Assembly: GCA_903885895.1 (NCBI GenBank)
Contig: CAISKC010000365.1
Coordinates: forward strand, 1 to 8,690
Origin: an uncultured Legionella sp.
GTDB taxonomy: Bacteria; Pseudomonadota; Gammaproteobacteria; Legionellales; Legionellaceae
DNA length: 8,690 nucleotides
Reading direction: 5' to 3'
The position numbers and the translations under genes are program-made. Shown here in pieces: positions 1 through 7,200 of this stretch. A model generated the notes under the pieces. That model saw only the letters and a list, made by a program, of their open reading frames with translations. It was not told the origin of the DNA and searched no databases. Every line of letters begins with the position of its first letter. The first letter of the stretch is position 1.

Positions 1-287
1 ACTCTTTTGATCATCCTAAGAAGGAAGACGACTATTTGGTTTGGCATACCATTTTTTCTAAGCTTCCATTAGAAAATCGTGAGCATTTTTTTACGGTTGT
101 TAAAAGGCTTGAGCATCTTAAGCTCGAGCCATTAAAAAGCTTAGCAGAGGGTTATTCTGGCAATCTAAATAACTCAGAATTACATGGCGAAATGAATAAA
201 TTGTTGAGGGATGAAGCCACAGTAGGGGCTAAAAAATCACTTGATGCAGCGAGTACAGCTAGCGTGTCGAGATTTTTTAGGACCTAA
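1..287 (+). CDS. C-terminal end of an unidentified protein (5' truncated by the window edge)
   Basis: The reading frame is open from base 3 to a TAA at 285-287, giving 94 residues. There is no stop upstream and no convincing Shine-Dalgarno before the TTG at base 36. The codons before that TTG read SFDHPKKEDDY in the same frame, so this is more likely the tail of a longer gene than a small gene starting at TTG. The visible part is hydrophilic and predicted helical, with a Lys/Glu/Leu-rich centre (residues about 20-55 of the visible part) and a Ser/Ala/Thr-rich end finishing in SRFFRT. No family, motif, signal peptide or membrane segment is recognisable. It converges on the next gene, with a hairpin-bearing spacer between them. 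That it is a real gene end is fairly sure; its function is unknown. Confidence 0.6.
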   Translation, partial: SFDHPKKEDDYLVWHTIFSKLPLENREHFFTVVKRLEHLKLEPLKSLAEGYSGNLNNSELHGEMNKLLRDEATVGAKKSLDAASTASVSRFFRT

Positions 288-321
288 CTCTGAAATGGTT
301 TCATTTTCGGGCTATTATAGG

Positions 322-348
322 ACTTACGTAAATCCACCTGAGGTAAGT
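322..348. repeat. Small inverted repeat in the convergent spacer
   Basis: ACTTAC (322-327) is complementary to GTAAGT (343-348), a 6-bp stem with a 15-base loop. It lies between the end of the left partial gene and the larger hairpin at 380-413. No run of T follows it, so it is not a convincing terminator by itself. The rest of 288-423 holds no open frame worth calling. Confidence 0.25.
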
Positions 349-379
349 AGACCGGGTCCGCTTAGGACGTGATCTAAGA

Positions 380-413
380 TGGTGGGCATGTCGCTATGAT
401 CCTGTGCCCACCA
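380..413. terminator. Strong hairpin between convergent genes; possible bidirectional terminator or REP-like palindrome
   Basis: TGGTGGGCA (380-388) pairs perfectly with TGCCCACCA (405-413). Two G-T wobbles can extend the 9-bp stem inward, around a loop of about 12-16 bases. It lies 92 bases after the left gene's stop and 10 bases beyond the stop of the minus-strand gene, where a terminator serving both would sit. Neither side has a good T-run (AAGATTATATATT on one side, ATCTTAGATC on the other). Rho-independent termination is therefore only plausible, and a dispersed palindromic repeat is an alternative. Confidence 0.45.
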
Positions 414-423
414 AGATTATATA

Positions 424-1329
424 TTAACCACCGCCTAATTTAGACACACTCTTATAAGTCATATCCATCTCGGCATGATACCATTGTACATCATCGAGTA
501 AGGCATCTAATTCACTCAATGAATGTGTTTTCTTAGGCTTGTACATGGCCGCAGTAAAGGCAGCTGGAGTTTCAAAAACAGGTTTTTCTGATCCGGATAC
601 AATCTTACCTATTTTCTTATCCAAAAATGCAAAATAGTTGCCTAATACATCTAAAAACTGACGAACCGAGCTTAAAAAAGGTGTTTTTCTTACAAGACTG
701 CGAGGCTGTGCGATCACGCCATCTTCTTTTGCCGATAAGATATCTTGTTCACATGCTTTGAGCACAGTCAGCATCGTATTATGATCAATTTTGTTGCTTT
801 CTCCAGTCTCTAAACTCCGTAATCGACTCATAATTTGCTCATATAAAGCGCTCATTTTTTGAGCTGGCAGAACATATTCCTGATTGACAACCCCATCTTC
901 TGCAAGACCATTCTTAAAAGCTAATGATTGGAGTCGATCAACCATATGTTTGAATTTGATCATATGAGGCTTTAAGATATCTTTTTGAACTTCAAACGTT
1001 GTATTGATACTGACTACTTTATAATTATCGCGACGCTGGATATACACCGTGGCGTACGAACCATGCCAGGACCGCTTAGCGCCATTTGAATCTTTAAAAT
1101 TATGATTTTCAGAACCTTGTAAAGAGGTATGTTGAAACGTAGGCACAGGAGGTTCTGGATTGATTGTAGAGACAGCATTAGTGGATGCTGTATTGGTTTC
1201 CTCCATAACCATGGGTTTATCAGATTGTTTGGTACGACCATGCTTTGTTTGAGCTTGATAAGCTTTCTTCATTCTAGCTTTGTCTTCCATGATGCTATTT
1301 TGATCTGTTTCTATGCGTGACTCGCTCAT
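424..1329 (-). CDS. Unidentified 301-residue soluble protein, two-part architecture
   Basis: I do not recognise this family. The ATG (1327-1329, complement) has a perfect AGGAG (1337-1341, complement) 7 bases upstream, so the start is well supported. Residues 1-75 are charged and then low-complexity (Asn/Ser/Thr, Pro-rich around 57-64) and look disordered. Residues 88-118 contain alternating hydrophobic segments (YATVYI, YKVVSI) suggesting a short beta hairpin. Residues 119-245 are predicted helical, with Leu/Phe-rich stretches at 160-195 and 219-243. The tail ends KLGGG. There is no signal peptide, membrane helix or catalytic motif. It faces away from the 741-residue gene across a long structured spacer and converges on the left gene. 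A disordered N terminus followed by a helical domain fits a secreted effector or structural accessory protein, but this is inference only. Confidence 0.8.
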   Translation of the reverse strand: MSESRIETDQNSIMEDKARMKKAYQAQTKHGRTKQSDKPMVMEETNTASTNAVSTINPEPPVPTFQHTSLQGSENHNFKDSNGAKRSWHGSYATVYIQRRDNYKVVSINTTFEVQKDILKPHMIKFKHMVDRLQSLAFKNGLAEDGVVNQEYVLPAQKMSALYEQIMSRLRSLETGESNKIDHNTMLTVLKACEQDILSAKEDGVIAQPRSLVRKTPFLSSVRQFLDVLGNYFAFLDKKIGKIVSGSEKPVFETPAAFTAAMYKPKKTHSLSELDALLDDVQWYHAEMDMTYKSVSKLGGG

Positions 1330-1336
1330 CTTATAA

Positions 1337-1341
1337 CTCCT
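1337..1341 (-). promoter_or_regulatory. Shine-Dalgarno AGGAG of the 301-residue gene
   Basis: Plus-strand CTCCT reads AGGAG on the coding strand, seven bases before the ATG. This fixes the start and leaves no competing upstream start. Confidence 0.75.
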
Positions 1342-1366
1342 GTTTTAAATGTACGCAATAGGTTAT

Positions 1367-1372
1367 ATTATA
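1367..1372 (-). promoter_or_regulatory. -10 box (TATAAT) of the 301-residue gene
   Basis: Plus-strand ATTATA reads TATAAT on the coding strand, a perfect sigma70 -10 box 38 bases before the start codon. The predicted transcription start is near 1360, leaving a leader of about 30 bases that carries the AGGAG. No good -35 hexamer sits 16-18 bases upstream; the position 17 bases away reads TACTAC. The promoter may therefore depend on an activator. Confidence 0.55.
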
Positions 1373-1418
1373 CCACAGTTTAGGGTAAAGTAGTATATTA
1401 ATTGAACAGTATTGAGTA

Positions 1419-1501
1419 TTTCAGAAGCGGTAATAGGTTCTCGAAATCTCGCGGCTTGACCCTGAGAGTTTCACACGAATAATCGAGCTAACCGCTTGAA
1501 A
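1419..1501. other. Intergenic structured element A, closed by a long-range stem
   Basis: AAGCGGT (1425-1431) pairs perfectly with ACCGCTT (1491-1497). Beyond a 2-base bulge (AG, 1423-1424) the helix continues for four more pairs (TTTC 1419-1422 with GAAA 1498-1501). Inside, CTCGA (1440-1444) pairs with TCGAG (1483-1487), and a smaller TCTC/GAGA helix can nest within. The stretch is visibly more GC-rich than the AT-rich DNA on both sides. No convincing open frame covers it on either strand. It could be a small RNA, a cis-regulatory leader or a dispersed repeat. Strand and function cannot be decided from sequence alone. Confidence 0.35.
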
Positions 1502-1512
1502 AGAAAGAAATT

Positions 1513-1597
1513 AGAGTACCCAGATCCAGCCGATCGGTAAAATCGATTGTTTCACGGTCGCTCACGCCCCTCATTTCCGTGGGGGGCTGGCTACTCT
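1513..1597. other. Intergenic structured element B with terminal inverted repeats
   Basis: The ends form an 11-base inverted repeat with a single C-C mismatch: AGAGTACCCAG (1513-1523) against CTGGCTACTCT (1587-1597). A competing perfect stem exists just inside, CCAGCC (1526-1531) with GGCTGG (1585-1590). Internal hairpins include CGAT/ATCG (1531-1534 with 1542-1545) and CACGG/CCGTG (1553-1557 with 1577-1581), with an alternative GCCCC/GGGGC pairing. Several nested complementary pairs in 85 bases are more than expected by chance. The element starts 11 bases after element A ends, so the two may be one composite unit. A MITE-like repeat or a structured RNA are both possible. No clear target-site duplication is visible. 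Confidence 0.35.
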
Positions 1598-1629
1598 CTT
1601 GATGCCTATAATATCACTTTTCAAACTTA

Positions 1630-1659
1630 CAATTGCTTCACTGCGTTCGCAAAGACGAC
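1630..1659. repeat. Imperfect palindromic repeat resembling a widespread intergenic element
   Basis: The core TTGCTTCACTGCGTTCGCAA (1633-1652) is an imperfect palindrome: outer TTGC/GCAA with further weak pairing inside, followed by AGACGA. It resembles the dispersed intergenic motif of the general form CGTCATTGCGAG...GAAGCAAT found in many bacterial genomes, read on the minus strand here, with several changed positions. The likeness is from memory and was not tested by a search. Confidence 0.35.
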
Positions 1660-1733
1660 ATGTTTGTTTTGTTTTCAAAAAAGCCAAATTCCAGATTAAA
1701 TGACAAAAAATAATAGAAAAATATGAGTGCTAT

Positions 1734-1762
1734 TTGATTTATTAATGAGCATGGTCTATACC
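1734..1762 (+). promoter_or_regulatory. Candidate sigma70 promoter of the 741-residue gene
   Basis: TTGATT (1734-1739) and TATACC (1757-1762) are separated by exactly 17 bases. Each hexamer matches four of six consensus positions. Transcription would start near 1769, about 27 bases before the start codon. The surrounding 1660-1790 region is AT-rich and otherwise featureless. An overlapping TATATA (1765-1770) is a weaker alternative -10 box. Confidence 0.35.
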
Positions 1763-1784
1763 TTTATATAGTGGATACTTATTT

Positions 1785-1789
1785 AGGAG
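1785..1789 (+). promoter_or_regulatory. Shine-Dalgarno AGGAG that favours the second of two adjacent ATGs
   Basis: AGGAG lies 3 bases before the ATG at 1793 and 6 bases before the ATG at 1796. Six bases is closer to the normal spacing, so 1796 is preferred. The choice changes the protein by one Met only. Confidence 0.6.
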
Positions 1790-1795
1790 AATATG

Positions 1796-4021
1796 ATGGC
1801 TAAGAAAGATGTCATTGGAAAACTTGACGAACATTTGGATAACAGATTTTTAGATTGGGGTATTCGTGATTATTTCTATCGAGTTTTTTGGGATGATTAT
1901 CCACTGAAACATGATATTGAGCTAGCCGGTAATATGACCGAATGCGCTCAACTTGAAGACGATCTAAGCACAATGGCAAGACCGCGTGGTTTGAGCTCTC
2001 CTTCAACAGAATACAGTCGTTTAACAAAAGAATTAAATCGATGTTCTGAAAAACCAAATTCTATCCGATTGCCTGCTTGGAATAAAATTGAAAAAGATGT
2101 TTTAAAGTATTTTGATTCTGATTTGAGGATCTACGAAGATCTCCATGGGCAAAATGCAACAAACTCAAAACCATGCTATTTTTTAGATACAAAAAAGCAA
2201 AAATTACGATACTATGATGGGGCAGCCTATCAGGATGTTTGTATTTTTAACGGCTCTGATTGGCCTAAGGTCCAAAGATTGTTTCCTTCTTTGTTTGCTA
2301 AGAGTAGCTATGGCTTAGATATTTTTGGTCAAAAAAATGCGCAATTAAGATCAACTCAATCCATGCAATTAATCACACTCGCCTTAAACAATAATCCAGA
2401 TGCCAAATTTCATATAGAAGTAGAACCAACTTTTATCCCTTTGTTTAAGACATTAGAAGAGCACGCATCACGTCGTACGACACTTGAAAAACTAGCACAT
2501 GACGATCACCGTAACGCAGAAGAACTTGTAGCAGATATTGTTGTGAGAATGAGGGAGAGAATTAAGGATTATTTGGATGATGGTAAGCATTCTAACCCAG
2601 CTAAGCGTGCTGTTATGGAAAATATTGAGACCTATCTTGCTACTGGAGATGATGTGCCATTAATGAATTCCATACTCAAATACGATAGATCTTGGTTTGA
2701 ATGGGTTGCAAGTTGGTTTTTTTCAAGTGAGGTAGATAAAACCTATCATGCAATTATTGGAATGAAAAATAGTGAATTTTTTGAAAAAGGTTTTGCAATA
2801 TTACACTCGAAAAAATCTTCAGCGGGATCAGTCGTTGGGACTGAAGAAGGCTCTGAGATAACTGAGCCCGTAAGAGGGCGCGATGATTTTGATGAGGCAG
2901 ATGAATATGAGTATGATTCTCATATTATAGATATGGAGTATGCCGACTTAAGAGTTGATAGAGTTTGGCAAAGCCGTAGAGTTACGAAAGCAGCCATTAT
3001 AGAGTCATTGGAACAGATAGTAATAGATATAGAGGCATTTAAAGCAAATAATCCGGATGCTGAGTTACCTATCATATCTTTTCCGAAAGATCTTGTTGTA
3101 GAAGGCGAACACGCTGAAGAAAAAACAGTTATCGCGCATATAGAGGATTGTATTGCTCGTCTTCAAGGAAAAATAGACAACGATAAAACAAACGGCTCTT
3201 TTCAAACGGATTGTGCTTTTCTTCAAAAGTCGGTTAATAGAATTTTGAATCATCGATATCAAGGTAATGATTCTCGTAGGCGTTTGACAGAAGGCCAACG
3301 GTCTCTTTATGTTATGATTGGGGAAAAATTAACTGATGATTTAAATAAAACAAAAAAACCACCTGAAAAGGGTGCAGAAGTTCTCAATTCAGTTCAATCC
3401 GTTAGAGTAGAAATTCATAGATTGATCAAATTCCATAATAAAATTCGGGAAGAGTTAGCAGCGTTTCAAACAGATCTTGATGCCATTGATCAGGGTACCT
3501 TTGCCAATGACATAGAGGATTTTATAGCTGCTGAAGGCCCTCTTGATGCAAGACAAAAAGAGCTTCTGGACTTATTGGATGAGCTTAAAGATTGTCAAGA
3601 CGATGCGTTCAATGTAATCGGTCCTGATCAGAATGAGAAGCAGCGGGCGGTGTGTGAGGCAGTCACTAAATTGAATCGATATGAAACCACATTGGTTGAT
3701 GCATTATCGAGTACTTTGACGAAGAGACAAGATGTAGAGCCTGTTGAGGGTAAACGACCACCACGCGTTTATATAGTTGTAAACCCTAGAACAGACGCTG
3801 AACATGCACGAACCTTTGAGAAAATTATGGGAAAGGTCAGGCGTTTCGCGGATCCATTAGCTGCGCAGGAGTCGTCTCGGGTAGCAAAATTTTTCGAAGA
3901 GACGCTTCCAACGCAACCGCACCATAACGTGGATCTGAGTATGTTTGGCGGTCACAGTGAGACTGGCTCAGAGATTGACGAAGGTCACCAAAATCGAAGA
4001 ACTTTCGATGGTAAGTTATAA
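1796..4021 (+). CDS. Unidentified 741-residue charged helical protein
   Basis: I do not recognise a family. The start is the second of two ATGs; counting from 1793 gives 742 residues. The N-terminal 210 residues are mixed, with aromatic-rich segments (WGIRDYFYRVFW near 21-32, RYYDGAAY near 138-145). Residues 210-340 are helical and include a Trp/Phe-rich patch, SWFEWVASWFF (299-309). Residues 342-385 form a Ser/Gly-rich then strongly acidic linker with several Tyr (DEADEYEYD). Residues 390-640 are Lys/Glu/Asp-rich helices with coiled-coil character. The last 100 residues are Pro- and charge-rich and end FDGKL. There is no signal peptide, transmembrane helix or obvious catalytic motif. The 3' end of the gene is clearly more GC-rich than its middle. 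It has its own promoter and is followed within 6 bases by a REP-like pair. A host-directed secreted protein is a hypothesis only. Confidence 0.8.
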   Translation: MAKKDVIGKLDEHLDNRFLDWGIRDYFYRVFWDDYPLKHDIELAGNMTECAQLEDDLSTMARPRGLSSPSTEYSRLTKELNRCSEKPNSIRLPAWNKIEKDVLKYFDSDLRIYEDLHGQNATNSKPCYFLDTKKQKLRYYDGAAYQDVCIFNGSDWPKVQRLFPSLFAKSSYGLDIFGQKNAQLRSTQSMQLITLALNNNPDAKFHIEVEPTFIPLFKTLEEHASRRTTLEKLAHDDHRNAEELVADIVVRMRERIKDYLDDGKHSNPAKRAVMENIETYLATGDDVPLMNSILKYDRSWFEWVASWFFSSEVDKTYHAIIGMKNSEFFEKGFAILHSKKSSAGSVVGTEEGSEITEPVRGRDDFDEADEYEYDSHIIDMEYADLRVDRVWQSRRVTKAAIIESLEQIVIDIEAFKANNPDAELPIISFPKDLVVEGEHAEEKTVIAHIEDCIARLQGKIDNDKTNGSFQTDCAFLQKSVNRILNHRYQGNDSRRRLTEGQRSLYVMIGEKLTDDLNKTKKPPEKGAEVLNSVQSVRVEIHRLIKFHNKIREELAAFQTDLDAIDQGTFANDIEDFIAAEGPLDARQKELLDLLDELKDCQDDAFNVIGPDQNEKQRAVCEAVTKLNRYETTLVDALSSTLTKRQDVEPVEGKRPPRVYIVVNPRTDAEHARTFEKIMGKVRRFADPLAAQESSRVAKFFEETLPTQPHHNVDLSMFGGHSETGSEIDEGHQNRRTFDGKL

Positions 4022-4026
4022 AAACT

Positions 4027-4131
4027 GTAGGTTGGGCCGTTCGGCCCAACACACCTTACTTTCGAACCTTCCGCGTTATTTATAAGCAAATATTTATTTG
4101 TAGGCATGTTGGGCCGAACGGCCCAACCTAC
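4027..4131. repeat. Inverted pair of REP-like elements (BIME-like), perfect 25-bp arms
   Basis: Bases 4027-4051 and 4107-4131 are exact reverse complements over 25 bases. Each arm is itself a hairpin: stem GTTGGGCC/GGCCCAAC with a 4-base loop (GTTC in the first arm, GAAC in the second). Each has a GTAG tetranucleotide at its outer edge (4027-4030, and CTAC at 4128-4131). A GTAG head next to a palindrome, occurring as inverted pairs, is the known hallmark of REP elements mobilised by RAYT (TnpA-REP) transposases. The 55-base interior is AT-rich with its own small CAAAT/ATTTG hairpin (4087-4100). An extra GTAGG at 4100-4104 precedes the second hairpin. No RAYT gene lies in this window. Confidence 0.75.
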
Positions 4132-4136
4132 TTTTT
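4108..4136 (+). terminator. Probable Rho-independent terminator formed by the second REP-like hairpin
   Basis: GTTGGGCC (4108-4115) and GGCCCAAC (4120-4127) form a perfect 8-bp stem with a GAAC loop. TTTTT follows at 4132-4136 after a 4-base gap. It lies 87 bases after the stop of the 741-residue gene and before the TATAAT of the next gene, so it probably separates the two transcripts. The gap before the T-run makes it less than ideal. The two 25-bp arms could instead pair with each other, giving one long helix that would also protect the mRNA 3' end. Confidence 0.5.
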
Positions 4137-4185
4137 CTCTACAGAAAACCCCTTTCTTCACCATTTAAATGATTGTATTTTGTAC

Positions 4186-4191
4186 TATAAT
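4186..4191 (+). promoter_or_regulatory. -10 box (TATAAT) of the 1031-residue gene
   Basis: A perfect TATAAT lies 34 bases before the ATG, giving a predicted start near 4198 and a leader of about 28 bases. No good -35 box is seen at 16-18 bases upstream (ATTTAA at 17). With the terminator-like hairpin just before it, this suggests the gene is transcribed on its own. Confidence 0.5.
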
Positions 4192-4225
4192 TGGTGTGTA
4201 AATACTTTAAGAGAGATTTTTTATC

Positions 4226-7200
4226 ATGGATGAAAGAAGTTCAAACTATAAAAGTTATTATGAGCCTATTCTTGGTATGCCCAATGGCAATGAAGCAAGT
4301 TATGAAGAATTACGGGCTTATTTTTCTGCCAAACGGCAAATTTTAATCAGTAAAACTAAAAGAACAAATTTGCTATTGGAGAATACGTTATTTCTTCAAG
4401 CTTGTAGCAAACTGTATCATACTGGATCTAAAATTTTCTCCGAAAACAATTATGCCTTACTGAAACAGTACCCCAAGTTTGCTGAAGAGATTGTCGTGGC
4501 TTTGCGGCCTGCTATGCTGAAAGCATTGTTTGGAAATGCTCAAACGCCTAATGATGTAGTTGAAAACCGTATTTTTATTTTATCTATCTTACAAAAAAAT
4601 GGCATCATAGATATTCAAGATGGAAAATTGAATGATCAAGGTTGGTTGCGATTTTTAAATTCTATTGATTCGGCAAAATTAGACCAATACACTCGCGTAT
4701 TTGCTCAAATTGAACCGGTGAGCATCGATGATCCGGCGTTTTTTTCGCGTGTGAAAGCGCATCATGATCTGGATAGCCTTGCTTTGGAATTGCAGTCAAC
4801 ATTGTTATTAAACAATACATATGGTGTTGAAAACAAACTTTCTGAAGATACACAAATTAAAGGCTTTACGCTCATTAATGAATACGTCTGTAAAAGAACG
4901 CGTTTTTTTCCAAAACCATGGAAAATAGCCATGCGGATCGCTTGGGAAACGCCTGGTTTGGAATCCTCCTTTGAATTATATAAATTATACTCGGAACGGC
5001 AAATCTGGCTAAACGGTTATATCAATTTTCCTATCATTCATCGTTTTTTAAGTTATTTTTATAGTAAACCTATTTTTCAAACCTTTGATGCAGAACCACT
5101 CACCCAAGTTTGTCAATTATTGCAGTCTGTTGATGCATTGAATATGAGCCATTTTCAAATCATTGCAGATATGCCACAAACCGCATTATCTTATTGTGAA
5201 TTACTGCATGCCAAAGGAGTCCTTGATACAAAACATTTGCAAGATATCACTGATATACCTGAACTGACTTTACAACACATCTGTGAATCAAACAAAAAAC
5301 AACTAATTACTTTATCTACTTTGAATTTACTCATCAGATTAGGGAAAATTGGCATTGATGGCACACAATGGATGATCCACAAACCTAATTGGATGATTGT
5401 TTCTAAACTCAGTGACAATAGTCTCAACATCATCGAATCATTAGAATTAAATCAACAAGTATTTGAAAATCTTAAATATCTGTATGAGCGTAAGTTTATG
5501 GAAATATTTGATCAATTAAGTGAATCTCAGCAAAAAAATCTGTTAACGAATGTGAACAATGAGAAGATAGTGACACTGTTGCAGCATTTAGAAAAAATCA
5601 GTTTGCTCACTCCCGAGAATATCCAATCCATTTTTGATAATCAAACTCGCTTACTTGAAAACAATCAGTTGCTGCAATCCATTTTAAACATAGAAAAATC
5701 ATATTCAAGTAGAGATCAAAAAAGGTTTAATCGTTTTATGCAATCCTCTAGGAGTCGGTCGGCATCTCGGACACGATCTCAATCTACTGATTCAAGTCCT
5801 ATCATTATTTTGAGTGCTTTGCCTGATGAGCAAATAGCGCGAAGCGTATCTCAAAAGCTACAGTCTATTGGTATTGAGATGCAAGAGGAAGATCTTGATG
5901 CCTACAGTCCCGCGGTTTTGCAGTCATTTCACGCAGTGCTTCCTTTATTTCAAGAAGATAATTTATTAACACAAGACAATATAAGCTCGATGTTACGTTT
6001 ATTCTCTGCTGCTCCGGATCCTCAAATTCGTTGTCGTTGCATCATTATCTTGTCACAATGTGGACTATTCACTACTGATAAATTGTTGACTAAAATTGGG
6101 AAGTTAGAACTTCTACATAAAGACAACCCAGCTCTATTTCGAGAGATTTATGCGGAAGCGTGGATTCAAACGGAGACCAATAAGAACTGGCTTGAACAAA
6201 CTATTAGTGCAGGACTACAAGAAACCGATCTGAGTTTGAATGCAGAAGAGACCTTAATACAAAGGTTTTCAATTGATAATGAAGAAAATAGCGCTTATTT
6301 GGCTTTAGATGATACCAAACATAAAGTCGGAGATCATGTACGTCCGCCGTTAGTACAACAAGCAATAAAACTCCTGGATAAAAGTAAACTTAGTATTGAA
6401 ACTGTACTCGACGAATTACTATTGACTAATGAAGAGCAAATCCAAAAAGTGTATGCTTGGTTGTTTATTTTAGATAAAGCAGATCTATTAGATCCCCGTA
6501 ATGCCAAGCAAATTATAATGCATAGTCAAGCGTTGGCTGGAGAGGTCGATTTTCTGAAAAGCATCGTGATTGCATTAAAAGCAGAGCCTGAATTAAAGAT
6601 AAATACTGCTTTAAAACAAAAAAACCTTGATCAATTGCTGAACGATGATACAAGCCTTCAAACAAAGCAGAAAATTTTGGATTACATGAACCTTGCAATA
6701 CAAAATCCAAGCACTGGGGCGAAACTGGCTTATATGGTCTCAGACGTGGCAGATGTCGCGGGAGAAAAGGCAGTAGTTGCTCAAGACCAACTCAAACGCA
6801 CTGCTGAAGTGCTCAGTGCAGCCGCTACAGGGATGGGGCAAAAAGTATATGATAGGATCAAATTATTCTCGTCCAAAGCTGCAATACCATCGAAACCCAC
6901 TGTTCCTGAATTATTATCATTCTATCGTTCGGTAGCAACGCAGACCCATCATTTTAATGGTTCTTATTATCAAACTCATTTAGAACGTTTGAACGAAGAT
7001 CTGACGGCTTTACTTTCCCAAGGGCTATTATCTGACCCTAATGTAAAATGGCTTGTACAGCAACCCAATCAAGAGCTGGTGGGTCGTTGTTTAAGATTGC
7101 TAGCAAAAGCGAACATGCTCAAAGATGATGATCAATGGCAAAATAAAGTGGGTCTATTATCAGAATTTGACTCCAAAGAACTCACTAAGCTTGAAAGTAA

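Noticed and set aside
36..287. Small gene starting at the TTG at base 36
   Set aside because: The frame is open to the window edge and there is no ribosome binding site at a suitable distance, so a truncated longer gene is more likely.
424..438. C-terminal KLGGG of the 301-residue protein as a ubiquitin-like diglycine tail
   Set aside because: The preceding sequence is helical and shows no beta-grasp pattern. Three terminal glycines alone do not support it.
1394..1402. ATTAATATA on the minus strand upstream of the 301-residue gene's TATAAT, resembling one half of a Legionella PmrA box
   Set aside because: The expected second TTAAT half-site two bases further is absent (ACTTTACCC), so one AT-rich half-site is not enough to call an operator.
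1421..1565. Minus-strand reading frame from the GTG at 1563-1565 through the structured spacer (VSDRETIDFTDRLDLGTL...)
   Set aside because: It stops after about 25 codons inside the spacer, has no homology I recognise, and the region is better explained by its inverted repeats.
1607..1612. TATAAT in the spacer as a promoter for element B or the 741-residue gene
   Set aside because: No acceptable -35 hexamer lies at 16-18 bases, and it is about 190 bases from the start codon with a better-placed pair at 1734-1762.
2912..2953. ITAM/ITIM-like signalling motif in the acidic linker of the 741-residue protein
   Set aside because: Only one Y-x-x-L (YADL) is present. The preceding tyrosines have Asp or His at +3, so the paired consensus is not met.
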